Shown piece by piece: positions 9,563 through 23,307 of a DNA stretch of 64,000 nucleotides. Position numbers and translations under genes: made by a program. The notes under the pieces are model-generated. The model searched no databases. It saw only the letters and a program-made list of their open reading frames with translations, and was not told where the DNA came from. Every line of letters starts with the position of its first letter. The stretch's first letter is position 1. This stretch comes from Apricaphanius iberus (taxonomy: Eukaryota; Chordata; Actinopteri; Cyprinodontiformes; Aphaniidae): NCBI GenBank assembly GCA_028564705.1, contig JAPXFQ010002912.1, forward strand, positions 1 to 64,000, written 5' to 3'.

Positions 9563-12023
9563 GATTAAATTGATTGATAAAATTTCGCTGCTTTGAAAGT
9601 TTCTTTGGCTTTAGATCTTCTCTATTTTTACACCAAAAGTTGCCCGACCCGTATGATACTCAGCAGAACCAACATACTGGTGTGAGTTTAAGTTTTTCTT
9701 CTTATTTTGAACCTGTTATAACCAAAAGATTTGACAGGAACAAATGTACCTTTTCATTATCAATTGTGCCAAAATAAGTCCTAGACCTAAGACCGTCGTA
9801 CTTTTGGCCATTAGACACCAGTTTATCACGGCATATTAACAGACTCACTACCTCATCAATATTTTACATTTAGCGTTGATTCATCTGGATAAATAAAGTT
9901 GGATTAATGGTTTTTAATCATTTCTATGTTGAGTCATTACACAGCTGATACACCCATTTATTGAGACAACAGAAAATATTCCTGATTCAATACATGAGGC
10001 AGAAATAATATAAAATCTGAAAGGTTAACCATGTTTCTGAATGAAAGTCTATGCTTTTGCCTTTTTTTCTCCTATTCTTCCTGTTGTTATGGTAACAAAT
10101 TACAGCCTCTGTATCGCCTTGACTGTCAGTGAAACCGCTGAACAAAACATCATTATTTCCCTCAGGACGCCTGAATACAAAACCTCAACAAAGAAAAAGA
10201 TTGACATGGGGTTTTTATTTCAGATGTGAACACATGTCTCGGGTGAATCACTCTGGGGAGCAAAAAAGGAAGAAAGGGAATGGGAAAAAGTAAATAGAAA
10301 CTGAAACTGTGAAGGGGGTAGAAAGTGCTAGTTTAGAAATGATTCAAAATAAAGAGACTTAAAAGGAAGGATTTCCTTGTTTGCTCCACTGAATCTGTCA
10401 AACTGTGTGCAAAACCAAGTTTTCTCTGTGGTCTTTGACCTGAAACAAGTTGAATTATTTCTCTTTTTCGCACAAAGTTCCTTTCCTCAGATGTTTGTCA
10501 AACCAATTTGGGTTATTCTGTCAAAAATCTTCCAGTACTTTATTAAAACTGATTCTGAGGCTTGTTCTATGAAAATAAACAATATGACTAAGAAACTGTT
10601 TGATCTTCTGAGGTTTTAGAGACACGCCATTATATCTCGTTAAACATCTCGCCTAGTTGATAGTCGCTCCTGTCTGGCGTTTTCTCAGTTTTTGTTGAGT
10701 ATCAGAGTGCAGGGATACAGACAGTCTTTGTTTTATTATCCCTGCAAAAACATGTCTTTATGTCAATTGAGCTCATAAACACTGCTGCAAACAGTATTCA
10801 GTAGCTTTGTGCGTTAAACGACACATCTTAGAAAGCTAAATGGTTCACTTTGGAGGTCACGTCCTAGGCATGCGGTCATAAAACATCAGATCATGCCTAA
10901 TTTGAATGAAAAAATCAGTTGGGTTTATCGAGATATCAAAATTTTAAATACCGACAGTATATCTGGAAAAATACATCTGGGCTACCATAGAGCCCTGGTA
11001 TACGCGGATGTTAGAGACCACAACCACCGGTTGTTAAAATCCACATATACTTCAGCCTCTGTCTAAAACACTTGTAGCTGCTTACTTTGATACTTAGAAA
11101 CCCCAAATATGCACTAATATGCACTTATTATGCACAACTGAAATAGTCCTACCTCTGTGGCTAAAGCTAACATTGGGCCTAAATCCCAATTTTAGGTTAT
11201 TGCCTTCCCAGAAGTGGCTACTTTCCTCCGCTCTCTGCTGTCCATTAGCACAGAGAGGGTGGCGTTAGCTTTGGAGAGGCTAAAAACTAGCATGCCTAGG
11301 CTTGTCACCCACTCTATTAAATGTGTAGTTTTTTTTTTCTAAAGAAGTCTTTATCAAGAAATATTTTTGACTTTCAATATCTAATGCTATCTAATGCTAG
11401 TCATTAGCTTATCCAATGCTAACGCCAGCCTATCAGTACTAATGGATAGAAGAGGGAGTAGAAAATACAGTGAGTAACAAGCCTAGGTATGCTAGTCTCT
11501 AGACTCTCCAATGCTTAAGAAAGTCAGTGGTCTCTTAATCACCGGTGCCGGCCTATCAATAATCAGAATAATAGGTGGCACTGGAATTGATATAGCCTTC
11601 TTTGGCAACCAGCGGGTGCGCAATAGTTTTCATTTTGTCCCTAGTACTGCGCCATAAACATCCACAGTCTTCCTGATCCCTGCCCTTGGGCGGCACAGCC
11701 AATTAGTGCCAAAGAACAGAAGTGGCCCTCTGGATTGGCTGCTTTACAAAGAATTTTGCTAATATTTTAGATGTCCCTACAAATGTACTTTAAAATATAT
11801 GAAACTGCTCATTGTTTGCTTCCTGAAAAGCTGAAATTTATCCTTTTTATGGATTTGTTGTAAATGTTTTGGGGTTTAGATATGAAACCTTTTTTTGGTA
11901 AAAACTAATCCATGAAAATGTTTATTTGAAGTCATTGTTACTGGTGGATTTCAAAAACCCGAATATCTTTATTTAACATTTGTGTTTGTTCCCTACTTCT
12001 CTTCCCTCCATTACCTTCTTCAG

Positions 12024-12176
12024 TTGAAGGAGTTTATCCAGTCCAGTGGCGTTGGGGCGGGGCCTGCACTGCCGCGAGCGTTGGAGATCGTTGAGGGGAA
12101 CGTCCGTTGGCACCGCCTCCACCGTCGGCACTTCTATCAGTGGCTTCGCAAACCTCCGAGCTCCACCTACGGCTAA
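12024..12176 (+). CDS. trhde: trhde terminal coding exon with stop codon
   Basis: The last coding exon, entered in phase 0 after CTTCTTCAG (acceptor ends 12023). It encodes LKEFIQSS then ALEIVEGNVRWHRLHRRHFY and QWLRK, ending PPSSTYG and TAA (12174-12176). Mammalian TRHDE ends with a similar pattern (AVETVEANVRW...FQWL). That supports both the assignment and the frame, although this C-terminus is more diverged than the two preceding exons and ends differently after QWLRK. The exon is clearly GC-richer than its surroundings. No polyadenylation signal is close; AATAAA at 13200-13205 is one candidate. Confidence 0.92.
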   Translation: MKEFIQSSGVGAGPALPRALEIVEGNVRWHRLHRRHFYQWLRKPPSSTYG

Positions 12177-15100
12177 CGCTCCGCCACTCACTAGAGTGAA
12201 TCTAACTGCGATCCTACTGATGAGCAAATGCACTGCTAGCTAACAGACGCAGTCGGAGTGATTAATGGGTTGGTTTCTGAACTGGTTTTATTTTAAAAGA
12301 AATTTAATGTGTTCACAAAGAAGGTGGAATCCATATTTCTCAACATGAAGCTCTTGTGATCAAATTGTGCTGTAAAAACATGATAAAGGTGGGTATGATA
12401 GCCTCAGATTTTTATATTAATCACCAAAATACCAACAAACTTCTGGAACAACCTGAAACAACTAGAACTTAAGAATTTAAAGAAACCCACAGCTGTTTGT
12501 TTCCGCTAAAGAAAGTCTACTGGTTTCTAACATCTGGAATTTAATTCAACATGAGCCATACAAGTGATATTTTTCAGATCAATCATTTCTACTAGTGATC
12601 AAAATTGGGATGCACGTCTGATGTAGATTTATTTTGTCATGGCCATTTAAGATTAGCCAGTTCTTAAACATCTGGTTTACCTCAACCACCTGTTAACACC
12701 AAAAGATGTCTTTATGTGGATATCTTTAAATGTTTTAATGACATTTTTATGTTGTTGAAATGGTAGGCCGTCTGCATTTAATTGCATTTGAAGTGGTGAA
12801 AAAGAAGACTGAAGCTATGGGAGAGACACAAAGAAGTAAAACTGTACATGTTTGGAACCACAAATTCATTTTTATAGTCAAATTTAGGGGGTTTTATTGT
12901 GTGATTAGAGTTTTTTTATTTTAGTTTTCTTAAATCTGGTTGGTTCTTAATGCTATGATCGACCTACCATGTACACCTCTGCCTAACTAAATACCTTTAG
13001 AATTGTATAAAATCTTTCTTTTTGCTATCGAACAGACTGTATATTAAGTAGGGATTGTACATTTGAATGAGGCACCTGCAATCTTTACTGCAAGTCTAGT
13101 GTAGTTCTGAAACCTGACCGCAAGGTAATCTGATACAGTTGAATTTGCTTGTATAATCCCAAAATGTATTATCTTTTTTTCTAGTAGTAATTCACTGATA
13201 ATAAAATACACATTCATAAAAAAATTTGAATTGAACAAGCATAAACAAGCATGTTTAGGTTAAAAGTCTTACTCATACAAATCGGCTAGATTTCTTTAAG
13301 GGTTTTCAGAGGGTTTTTTTTACGTTTTTTTTTTTAAATTCCTGTTAAATTTCTACCTCAAAATCATAACGCTGGCATTAGGTCTGACCAATTAGAGTGG
13401 AGGAGCTGTTTTATTGTGAAAGTGGGAGGGAGAAGCCTCGTCAGACCACTGGTACTGACCAATCACAGCAGACTGGACTTTTTTATAATTAAAGGACTCC
13501 ATAACTTCCAAGTTAGTTATTACTCAACCATCTCTTAAACAGATTAATATTAAACTAACCTGAAAGATTATTGATTTGTCTCTGAAAAATTAAAGCTTTT
13601 GTGTGAGATTCTTCTACTGGCTAGATTATCAGAGCAGTTTAAATTTTAACTTCTGTTTCTTTGTTTTTTACCTGCTTTCAGTTGAAGGCATGTTGATCAC
13701 TGCTGTAATTAACACTGTTTGAACCAGGTCTCCTCTGTTCACAGCATTCAGAGAACTCATTAGACTCATTACCTTTTCGCAACATTCAGACGGACGCAGC
13801 TTGAAGTCAAAGAGCTAGAACTTCAACAGTTTGAAGCTTTTCGTTGCTTCAGAATGAGAGACAACAACAAAAAAGGAGGCAGGAGAACAAACCACAGAGA
13901 GCCCGCATATAGAGGAGTAATTTTTCTCTGATGAGCGGAAATGATCCGGCCTGTCTTTTGTTTTAATGAGCTCCAAAATGTTTGAAGATTTCAAAGAGAA
14001 AACAAAACAAAAATGGCTCCAGCATGAAAGACACGACGCTGTCAGACGTTTCATTTCGGCCGGTTGGAAAATAACAGCTTTGACAAACAGTTGAAGTTTA
14101 AATGTCCAACAGCACTTTACGACACAGCTATTAATTATAGATGAAAGGTTCCATTTTTAGCCTTTTTATGTTTGAGGTGGAGATCAATTTTCCATTTATA
14201 GATTTTAAAATGTTTAGCCTAGATTAAAAAATCAGAAATGCATCAGATTCGGAAGGAATGTGTTGGTCATTAATGGACAGAAACAAATAAAGATAACAAG
14301 ATTAGAAAGTGACTTTCTACTCAGTTGCTTCAAATCAAATAGCTGCAATATCTTTCTAGTTGCTGCTGTACTTTTAGGATTTCACGACCTTGCAAATAGT
14401 CCAGGGAAATCAAACATTTATTTCTTGCAATCAGTGGATTAAACATCATAATCCATGTTTAAATTGATTCACCTTTGAATGTTTTACATACACTTACACC
14501 ATGAATAATTGTAAGGAAGTAAGGAGCCCAAATTATATTGAACTTAAATCTCACAGGAAGTCCAGAAGAACCCTAAAACATGACATCTCAAGCTAATGTG
14601 GTCCAGTTGGTTTTCTGAGTGTAACTCCAAGAAATTCCCTGATGACGAAATACATATTTAACCAGTCTTTGAATTGTCACAGTATAAAACCAATTGAAAA
14701 AATCTCATCCCACCCAAGTAACAAAAATCTGGTTGTTTTATATGCAGATGATGTTGCTTTTTTACAGGAGCTTTTCTTATGTTGACAAGATGGATCCCAG
14801 TTCGTATTTTACAGCTTATTTACCAGATTGGACATCCATATGGACAACTTTTTGGACTTTACATTGGGACCACACCCTGTCGGACCTGGCAAAGTTTGGG
14901 ATTTGACCTTGTGTTCATTGGAGGCACAACCAATTCTTCATGAGCGTTTGTGTGTGCACAGAGAATATTTTTCACAGGTTTTTGTGGCTTTTAAGACAAC
15001 TTTCGCTCCACAGTTTGGTTGATTTGGAACTGTCGTGCTCATCGTACTGTTGAATCAGATGGATTCTGTGGACACATGATGGAAAGTGATGAGCTTTACA

Positions 15101-16689
15101 TGGATTTTACAGTTTATCTTGCTCCTGGCTAAAAGAGCGCTGGATTGAACTTTACGAGGGAACTTTGGGACATTACTTTTAAAGGATCCTGGATGAGAAC
15201 TTTTGACAAGACGAACAAACTTTTTGGTACAGTACTTCTGCTGTTTGATCCAGCTTTGATGTTCATAACTGAGCCATATATGAAATAACAGGCCTGCCTC
15301 CTCCTATACATTCTGTGTCCAGTGATGTGTGTGTGTGTGCGTGATAAAGATGATGATGATGAAAACAACAGAATGAGGATGGCTAATTAGGGTTCCGGTC
15401 ATTAAAAGTTCTAATTGGATCAGGAGAAAAGGCAGAGCGAATGATGTTGGCACAGTTGGCTGCTGTAATTGTTGACGGTGTGAAGAAGCTAATTACTGTG
15501 TGCATTATCAACCATTAATGTCCAGACAGGGAAATCTGGTTTACAGGCATAAAAGCACAGCACTTGTACAATAAACACTGTAAATTATAAGAAAGTGAGA
15601 TTTAAAAAAGTGCAATCTAAAACTGTTTGTGTTGGTAAAACTGGTGTTCATGGTAAAGAAAGCACGCAGTCGAAATCTGAAAGAAACGGGAAGCTGCAGG
15701 CAACACTTTAGTCCTACTTCCTGATTACATTGTGTTGGTTTCTTGTGTTGGAACATATTAAAACATAAAGAATGGTGAACTTGAAGAAATATTCTGTTTT
15801 TTTGGGGGGGGGTTTTTGAAAATCAAAACACAATAAGACATCCGAGGTCACAAATGGCTGGCATTCTGACCAATGGGAATGAGACACTGGCGATGACATT
15901 ATAGAGTGAAACGGTTTTAGTGAACTATAAGTTAACTCATGTTTAGGGAGACCTAATTATACGGTATAAAAGAGTTTTAGCAAAAGTCTGAAATATGTTT
16001 ATAAAGGTGAAATAATACAAAGGGTTTCAAAAGGGGGGGGGGTTAAAAGTTAATGTGCTTATATAATTACTGAACGGATTTGACATTATTTACATAAAAT
16101 AATTGGCTAGGTAAAAAAAATGCCAGTGATGGAATTCATGAAAAATACTTTAAAAATGTACCGATCACAAACAGTTATGTCAAAAATGAAAGAAAAAAAT
16201 TTATTTTAATAAATGCTATTAAGTCCAGCTGAATGTTATTATATACATGGTAAAATATTTAGTACAAAACTCTACAGTAATTATTAACACATTAAAAATC
16301 TATTAATTATTCAAAACGATCAAGAAAAACAACAGAACAAAAAAATTAATATATTAGTTAACGGATCTCAATTCTTTAAGTTGTTCCCAGGAGTCACTTT
16401 AGCCAGGTATTTTCTGCATTTTAACTTTTTATTTTTACAGTGATGGAAAAATCTCAAGGCTTCAGACATTTTGACAGACTACATTCCCCACCCCTGACCG
16501 CTTGTTGCAGATGTTTGAAAATGTTCAATTTTATGCACAAATTTCATGTCAGTAAATAAACAAAAAGATTCCCATGAGAGCATTTGTGCATCGTCTAAGA
16601 CCTGGACAAAGACTCCAGTCCAGGAGTGCGCGGATTTCCTGCTGCTGAAACGAGCCAGTCAATGAGTTTTACCGAATTCTGATAACTTG
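12177..16689. other. trhde 3' UTR and downstream sequence, no other gene seen
   Basis: The first part is presumably 3' UTR. Candidate polyadenylation signals are at 13200 and 14286. A lone LVVLYADDVAFLQE-like frame near 14728-14769 hints at a reverse-transcriptase scrap, but nothing around it supports a LINE. Short GT and GAT runs lie at 15326-15360. The rest is unassigned. Confidence 0.5.
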
Positions 16690-16830
16690 TCCCTGATTTC
16701 AAATCTTTGGCTGAAGTGGTGCTCGTAATTCCAGCCTCCAGTGTGGCAAGAGAACGTGGATTCGGCTTCCATTACAAACAAGCAGTAGCGCTTTTCAGCT
16801 CCATGTTGAGCGTTCAGGCCACAGCAGGTG
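16690..16830 (+). mobile_element. hAT transposase fragment (C-terminal dimerisation region)
   Basis: The frame starting at 16707 reads LAEVVLVIPASSVARERGFG, which resembles the hAT C-terminal block LAxxxLxIPxSSxxxERGFS. It continues for about 15 residues and is then lost. No ends or other transposase domains are visible nearby. Confidence 0.5.
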
Positions 16831-18299
16831 AGATGTTTATAATTAGTACAACTATTTTATTAATCTACTCAATTTGTGATTCTCAGTTCAGTTTATCTGG
16901 ATTCAGTATCAAATGAAATGACTGAAAATTTAGTCAATATTATAATTTTAAAGATTGACAGGCTAAAATAGATTGCATCTTGGGATTCTGTCAGTCAGAC
17001 GGTAAAAAAATCCCCCCCATCTCTGCCTGAGTCAGCATTATTAATTATCTGAAGCATTTGCAGCGCCTTTTTCACCAATAATTTTCTTCTGAAAGCCATT
17101 TTAGAAGCAACATTACATGGAATAAACCAGAGTGTGAATACTCAAGCTAGAATGTTGGTTATGAGGCCACAATGGCGCTGTGTAAATATACAGAGTAAAT
17201 GATCGAGTTTTGAGAGATAAAATTAAAGTAAACTGATTTCTTTAATGTTTTTTGTTGTTTTTTGTCAAAATGAAAGCCTTGGGATTTCTAGCATTCAGGA
17301 ATTTGCTAAGATTTCAGCAACAGAGGAGCCTACAGCAACGGAGAATAGTAAAGGCCGACAATAGAAGAAGCAGGGATGGCTGCCATGTTTCTCTTCATAT
17401 TTGACAAAAGTTGGTTGTTTGGCGACATCTGCTTATGCCGTTTCCCTCTGAGTTAAGAGCTCCTACTGGTGGAGGTTTGTAAATACAGACATCTTTATGA
17501 TTTGGCCCATAGAGATCACTGTGATCAACTGTGTTTTAATGGACAAGTGGACTAGCTCCTTTTTCACCTATTTTCCTAACGATAGTAAACAGCATAAACG
17601 TTCTTCTGGTTTGTTTAAGCTCTTGGGTGTCGCCATGTTGTAAACAACAGTGATTTCTACTTCTACTATGGTGTAATGTTGTATGCATGCTGTAGAGCCC
17701 TATGCCGCCCCCCACAGTCTTCAAAAATATTGGCTGTCGGCAGGAACAAGCCGCAAAAAGTATAAACACTACTAGAAGGCGTCTAGGCCGGTTCTGCACG
17801 TCTCATTTCCGAGCAGAATGTACATGCTCAAGCATAAACAAAGCTTAAAACTTACTGGTGCGGTGTATGCAGGACGACGTCCTTTTTCTCATCTGACATC
17901 CTCCACAAGCAGCCACTTAGTGCCTGGTTCTGATTCGTTCATAGACTGAACAGACAGCAGGAATATAGTCAAAATATGGTCACCCTTAAAAAGTAATCTT
18001 TTTTGCTATTATTTCTTTAAAGAGGACGTTTTGAAAATATACTTAAAATTACACTTGTAATTGTTTTAAATTACACTACTTTTGTGAATTGGCATGTATT
18101 CAACAGTTTTTTCAAACATTAAAAGACCTTAAGATAACAGTATTCACGCCTGTGGGGTTTGTCATTCTCCAAAATCCTTTCATATTTAAGTAATTGTGTT
18201 TTCATAGGCAACTTTTAAAATGTACGATTAATTGAGATTAATTAATAACAAAGCCTCTAATTAGATTTTTTTTTTTTTATCAAGCCCCACCCCTAGTAC

Positions 18300-18300
<1 letters not shown>
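16831..18300. other. no gene recognised
   Basis: AT-rich unassigned sequence. 17540-17860 contains ATGTTGTATGCATGC and other phrases seen in fish MITEs, but I could not define ends. The minus-strand 87-aa frame there has no recognisable domain. Confidence 0.4.

Positions 18301-18377
<77 letters not shown>
18301..18377. repeat. (TG)n-(TA)n microsatellite
   Basis: A short TG run, then an uninterrupted TA run from about 18309 to 18377 (roughly 34 units). It abuts the hAT end relic at 18378. Confidence 0.97.
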
Positions 18378-18381
<4 letters not shown>

Positions 18382-18440
18382 AAGTCTAATTGGTAGGTAA
18401 CACCCGATTCTGATTGAGTCTGAAATCACGTGATCGCATG
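18378..18440 (-). mobile_element. hAT end fragment related to the 41.5-kb element
   Basis: The sequence GGTAGGTAACACCCGATT at about 18391 and the following bases through GTGATCG match the reverse complement of 41576-41640, the subterminal left part of the hAT at 41553-42808. About 55 bases align with scattered changes. The other end is missing. Confidence 0.7.
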
Positions 18441-21427
18441 TGGACATTCCAAATAACCAGCAACACCAGGCACAAGGAACTGAGAAGTCGGGTCAGGGAT
18501 AAAGTTCTGGAGAACTTTAAAGTTCTAAAACAATTGATCTCAGAGCTGTGTTCAACCCATTTTCTGATTGGTTAGACCACATGCAGACCTACTGAGACAT
18601 GAACTTCACCCTGAAGGAGTGATTAGATCCATGGTTACTCTGGAGGAGCTGGTAGAAAATCTTGCTGACATAATATTAATTTAGCAGACCTTCATTGGCA
18701 TCTACATATTTGTCGGTCCAATAAAACAAAAAAGGTCAAATCCTAACAGGAGCCTGTATTTCCATTTTTTTGCCCCTTGTGTTTCTGCAGGGGGAGGTGA
18801 GGGGGATGTGGTATTTGTTCAGCCATGTGACAGCGAAGGTGACTGTTTAACAGAGGAAGTGTCATCAGTGGGTAGTCTTTTTGTTTTAAGGTGAAGAAAG
18901 GATAGGATATTCGGGAGATGAGTGGAACACTTGCCTTCATATTCATATTGAACCAAATGTATTTCTCTACAGGGGAAAAGTGGAAAGATGAAACAGCGCC
19001 TCCTCTTAGTCACAATACAACATAGTGTCAACTCTGGGTGCCTGCTTGTAGAATCATGACTGGATAATTTTTTGGTGCTTCCATGTATGAAAACGTACTG
19101 CATTCCCTTGGGGGAAAAAAAGCTGTGCTTCTAAATAAATGAGATTATTTATGTAAAACGACCAACCAAACGAACAAGCTTTGTTATTCTGAATTAATGA
19201 CGTAAAAATCTCTAAAGTAATACTTCTACAGTGTAGATCATGTAGATCATGTCAACACCTGTAGGCATTACTGGCTACTTTATGTAAGAAGAACTCAAAC
19301 ATGTCCCTTTTCCATCCATTTATTGTAGCTTATCCTGTCACCAGTCTATTACAGGGCGACATAATGTCCCGTTTTTCCTTTTTACTTTCTGTGGGGATTG
19401 AGAGACTGGGAAATAATCTTGTCTCCAAAATAGATCAGGATTATTAATAGTTGGTCGACTTTACAGGGACATCTCAGGAATTACCTCCATCAGATTTTCC
19501 GACATTCCCCCGGTTTATCTCGTTCATTTAGAAAACAGAGCTTTATATTAAGATCTCAAGTGACTGCAAAACGGTTTCATATCCCTGAGTCAGAATTTTG
19601 TGGTTTTAATATTTTAAAAGACAATCACAATTTGTACTAGTTTGGTTTATTTTGAGAAAATTCAAATACCAGAAAATAGATAGATCCTTGAACCAGTGGA
19701 TTTCAACCACTGTCTTGGTTATATTTCTCTCCACTTCCTTTAGAGGAAAGAGACTAAAGGGAGGAAGGTTCTGTGGAGGAGGTGAGTGGCGCTGAGCCGT
19801 ATCGTTCTGAGCTTATCGCTCATGAGTTGCCAACTCCAACTGAGGTGTTTCAGAGACCGAGCGTCTTTTATACTCCACAGCGGCAGGACGCTGTTGTCAG
19901 AAATCCTGGCTGAGTCGATAGCAAACCCTGATTGAAATTCAAGTCCAGTATGACGTTTCAACCTGAAGAGGGCACTCCATGATCGGTTTTTGGTACAAAA
20001 TTAATATTTTTACTAAAATGTACAGAAACACCAAAAATAATGACCAGACATGTAGACAGCACTTTTAGACACTAATTTATAGTGTTTATCGGTTTTAGGT
20101 TAAGTGCACTTTATGCTTAGTTGGTGATGTGCCTTGTGATTTTTCGCAATGACAAAATGTACCTCGGCTGAAAAAAGGTTAAACACTTACTTAAACCCCA
20201 AAGAGTATGCATAGTTTGTGATGATCAAGTTACCAACTTGACCTAATTTCGCATTTTGGGTATTTTTATATTTTATCCACAAAAAATATCTATATATCTG
20301 TTAGGATACGACTGATTGAGCTAGTTTGGTTGAAAGTTTTCTCTTCACAAGACTGATTTAAACCTTTTCTGACCTTGGACAAGGTTTCTATTTCCTCTGA
20401 GAGGCTTGGCTTGTTTTAGCTACAGATTGAAGGTCCTGTTCCTCTTCAGATGTAGCTCATTTCTGGCCCTTTTCCGTTGTTCCTGTGTGGAGACCAACAG
20501 CTCTAAGGCTCGGTGGGTCTCAGCGGGAGGGCAACGTCCTCTGTCCTGTCGCTGTTGGCCCCTGCTGTTAACATGCATCCCCACATTCGTCCCGTCTCCA
20601 GCGGACCGCCCGTATTAACATGCATCTCCGGTGTCCACGTGTGAAGGGATCCTACCTTTCTAGTCTAAATGCAAATAAACACAACACACAAGCAGCTGTT
20701 TGGAAGTCGACAGGACAGAAGGGGGGGGGGGGGGGGGGGTTATGTACGAAGCGCCGTATTACATCCAGTTCCCCGAACGGTGATCAGCATTCGGGATGCA
20801 GACGTGGAGCCGTTCTGGGAACACCTGAGTGGCGCTGATAGCAGGATTCTGACAAATATTTCTGGCGCTGTTATTTGAAACGTGTCATCTGGGGGAGAGG
20901 TGTAAACAAAGCATGAGTCCATGAACTGATTGATTTCAGAGCTCCCTGTGAGCGGATGTGAGCCGACTAAAGAAAATGAGGTTTTTGAACTCTAAACACA
21001 GTTTCTTTTCTGACCCAGAGAGAAAGAATTACAGCAAAACCAAACATTTCCCATTCTCACCTGACGTTTGAGGACAATCTTGGCTTCTATGCAAACATCC
21101 AAGTACTTTAATGAGATTTTAAATGATAGACCAGCAGTAAAAATGTGATTTCCCTCAAAAAATACAGAAAGTAGTTGATAGTTTCATATATAGGCAGAAA
21201 GAAACCAACTTTGCTCCCTCGTTCAATCAGTAGCAAGCCCCTTCAAAGTGGCTGAATTAAGTCAATCCTGTAAAGCAGGGGTGACTAAGTGATCTGTAAA
21301 CTGAAAAATCTGAACTCAGATTGGACAGAGAACATCTGTGAAGATCCGTTTTCAAGGCTTTTTGCTAATTTTCATCTTTATTTGGGTTCTGGACTTTAAT
21401 AAGGCCACCCTAACAGATCAATATGCT
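18441..21427. other. no gene recognised; G19 homopolymer at 20721-20739
   Basis: Mostly unassigned. 19310-19370 has a phrase (CCAGTCTATTACAGGGCGAC) common in degraded fish LINE 3' ends. 20440-20640 is GC-richer with two ATTAACATGCATC-like blocks. None of the short frames has a recognisable domain. Confidence 0.4.
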
Positions 21428-21800
21428 TTAAAGGGGTAGCATAATGACATCACACTCAGCAGTAGCATTCGCTGTCTCCATCATAAACAACAGCAAAGCC
21501 AAAGGTAACTAAAGGATGGATTCAGGTGAGCATTAGAAGAGAGCGGCTTCAAGCACTGACAAAACTCTAGCCCAGAACCCAACTAAACAGTCACATTTTT
21601 TTTCCCTCAAAGTCATGCCTGCAAATCTGTATGTTGTCCAGAATGGGACTGACGTGGCTGCTGTTTTCGTTCGTTCGTGAGTGACCTCTCACACAGCATG
21701 CTTGGCTTTCATCCCCGAGCTGCATTCAAGTTGCGGTTACGCTTTTGGCCTGAGGGGGCACTGGCGAGCACAACTTTCGAACTTCACATAGTTCCTTTAA
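21428..21800. mobile_element. possible TTAA-target MITE
   Basis: TTAA (21428-21431) followed by AGGGGTAGC, and ACTATG-like sequence then CCT followed by TTAA (21797-21800). The terminal repeats are short and imperfect (AGGGGTAGCATAA against AGGAACTATGTGA), so this is tentative. The length is 365 bp between the TTAAs. Confidence 0.4.
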
Positions 21801-22934
21801 GCTGAACCATCCCATTGTTTCCCGTTTTATCCTGGTTGATCCATGCCAGCAGATAAACTGCATAAAATGTTATTTTTAAAGAAGATCCAGTTTTTAACAT
21901 TTTTCCAATTTTAAATTAAATCTCCAGCCACTCTTTAAACCTGTCAGAGGAACACTACATGCTGATTTTATTGACCAGTAGTCTGTCCTCCCTGGCTGCT
22001 GTGGTCTTCCTGCCTGTACTTTCTGTCATTATTGTAAGATCACAAGTTTTAAACCACACCAGATTTCTTTTCCCGGTTTTCCTTCACAGAAGACAGATGT
22101 TTCTGCAGACTTTTAAGGAACACTTCATCCACAGTTGGGCTTCTAGTTGTCTCTCAGGCTTTTCTTATATCTGATTCCAGTAGATTCTCTAAAGGTTATG
22201 TCTAGCAGGGAGGGGGATGGACCTCCTGGTAGACAAATTTCCTCCTGGGAAGGATGCAGCCATCGCAGCTCTGAGGTGAAACTCCAGCAGCCATGGGAAC
22301 TGCTTTAATTGGCTTCAATTTAAACACAACACTTTGAGATTTTTGAAAGCTCCCATGTATCCTACAAAGAGTTCAGCTGATGACTGTCCAAAAAAAATTA
22401 AGCAGGTCAGTTTCTTAGCCAATCCAAAGCACTGGTTCACTCCCAGAGTTGTTGGATGAAGTCCATCATTCCCCCATTACCAGCAGGATAAATCACTGGC
22501 CAACGCAGCCTGGCGGCTACAGCCTAAAGTCCCCCCCCACTCCCCTGTTAGCGTGTAGCGTACCTGCCAGGAAGGTCTATAAATTACATCCATCATCTGC
22601 TCGCCTGCAGCTGGAGGAACAACTCAACCTGAAGGAAGAATCACTGAACATCAGCTTTGACCTCTCTTCATGAGCTGCCTGTTTGTTTCTCGAGGGATTT
22701 CAAATGTTTTGTATTCACAGAGGAAAATATCTAAATTATCTCAATTATGGATGTTTGAGGCTCAACCCATACACCTCTCTGAGGCGGCAGAGATAAACAT
22801 GTAGGCATAGGATCAGGTTGGAGATAAAATAGACATGTATCCTGATTTTTTTTTCATGATTTCTAAGCGAGTAAATCTGAATTTGATCAAATATTTTCAA
22901 CAGTTTTGCACATCTCAGGTTTTCTCTTTACGTC
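21801..22934. other. no gene recognised
   Basis: Unassigned sequence. The 74-aa frame at 22449-22673 and the 71-aa frame at 21959-22174 have no recognisable domain. Confidence 0.4.
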
Positions 22935-23190
22935 CAGTGGTGTGAAAGTGTTTGCTCCCCTTCTGATTTCTTATTTTTTGCATGTTTGTCACACTTAAAT
23001 GTTTCAGATCATCAAACAAATGTTGATATTAGTCATAGACACTAGGGAACACAGAATAACTAGTTGGCCCTCGGCAGCAACGACTCCAATCAAGTGTTTC
23101 TGGTGAGTCTGTTCCAGCTGTGTAGGAATGCTGCTCCACTCATCCTTTCAGAATTGTTGTAGTTCACCCACATTGTAGTTTTTTTACATA
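22935..23190. mobile_element. eroded DNA-transposon fragment
   Basis: The phrases GTGTGAAAGTGTTTGCTCCC, TTTGCATGTTTGTCACACTT, AATGTTTCAGATCATCAAAC and, further on, CAGAATTGTTGTAGTTCACC are familiar from an abundant fish DNA transposon family that I recall as Tc1-like. The middle is deleted and the right end is missing. Confidence 0.55.
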
Positions 23191-23307
23191 ATCTGATGAG
23201 TTAAATAGCTTAGAAGTAGATCTAGCCACAAAACAGCCGCCATGAGCATCCACAGTGATCAATTCCCAGATTGTGTTCAAAGCTGCTACTGTTCACCCAG
23301 TGGCAAT

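Larger units (their letters stand above)
8614..12023 (+). other. trhde: last intron of trhde
   Basis: Donor GTAAAT at 8614, acceptor CTTCAG ending at 12023. It contains the RTE fragment at 9370-9562 and a possible alternative exon at 8993. A 58-bp block at 11705-11762 is shared with 55884-55941 (unknown repeat). The rest is unassigned. Confidence 0.85.

Noticed and set aside
12046..12243. Overlapping + and - frames across the last trhde exon
   Set aside because: Shadows of the GC-rich coding exon in other frames.
14698..14775. LINE with YADD motif
   Set aside because: A single short motif with no supporting blocks before or after; kept only as a note.
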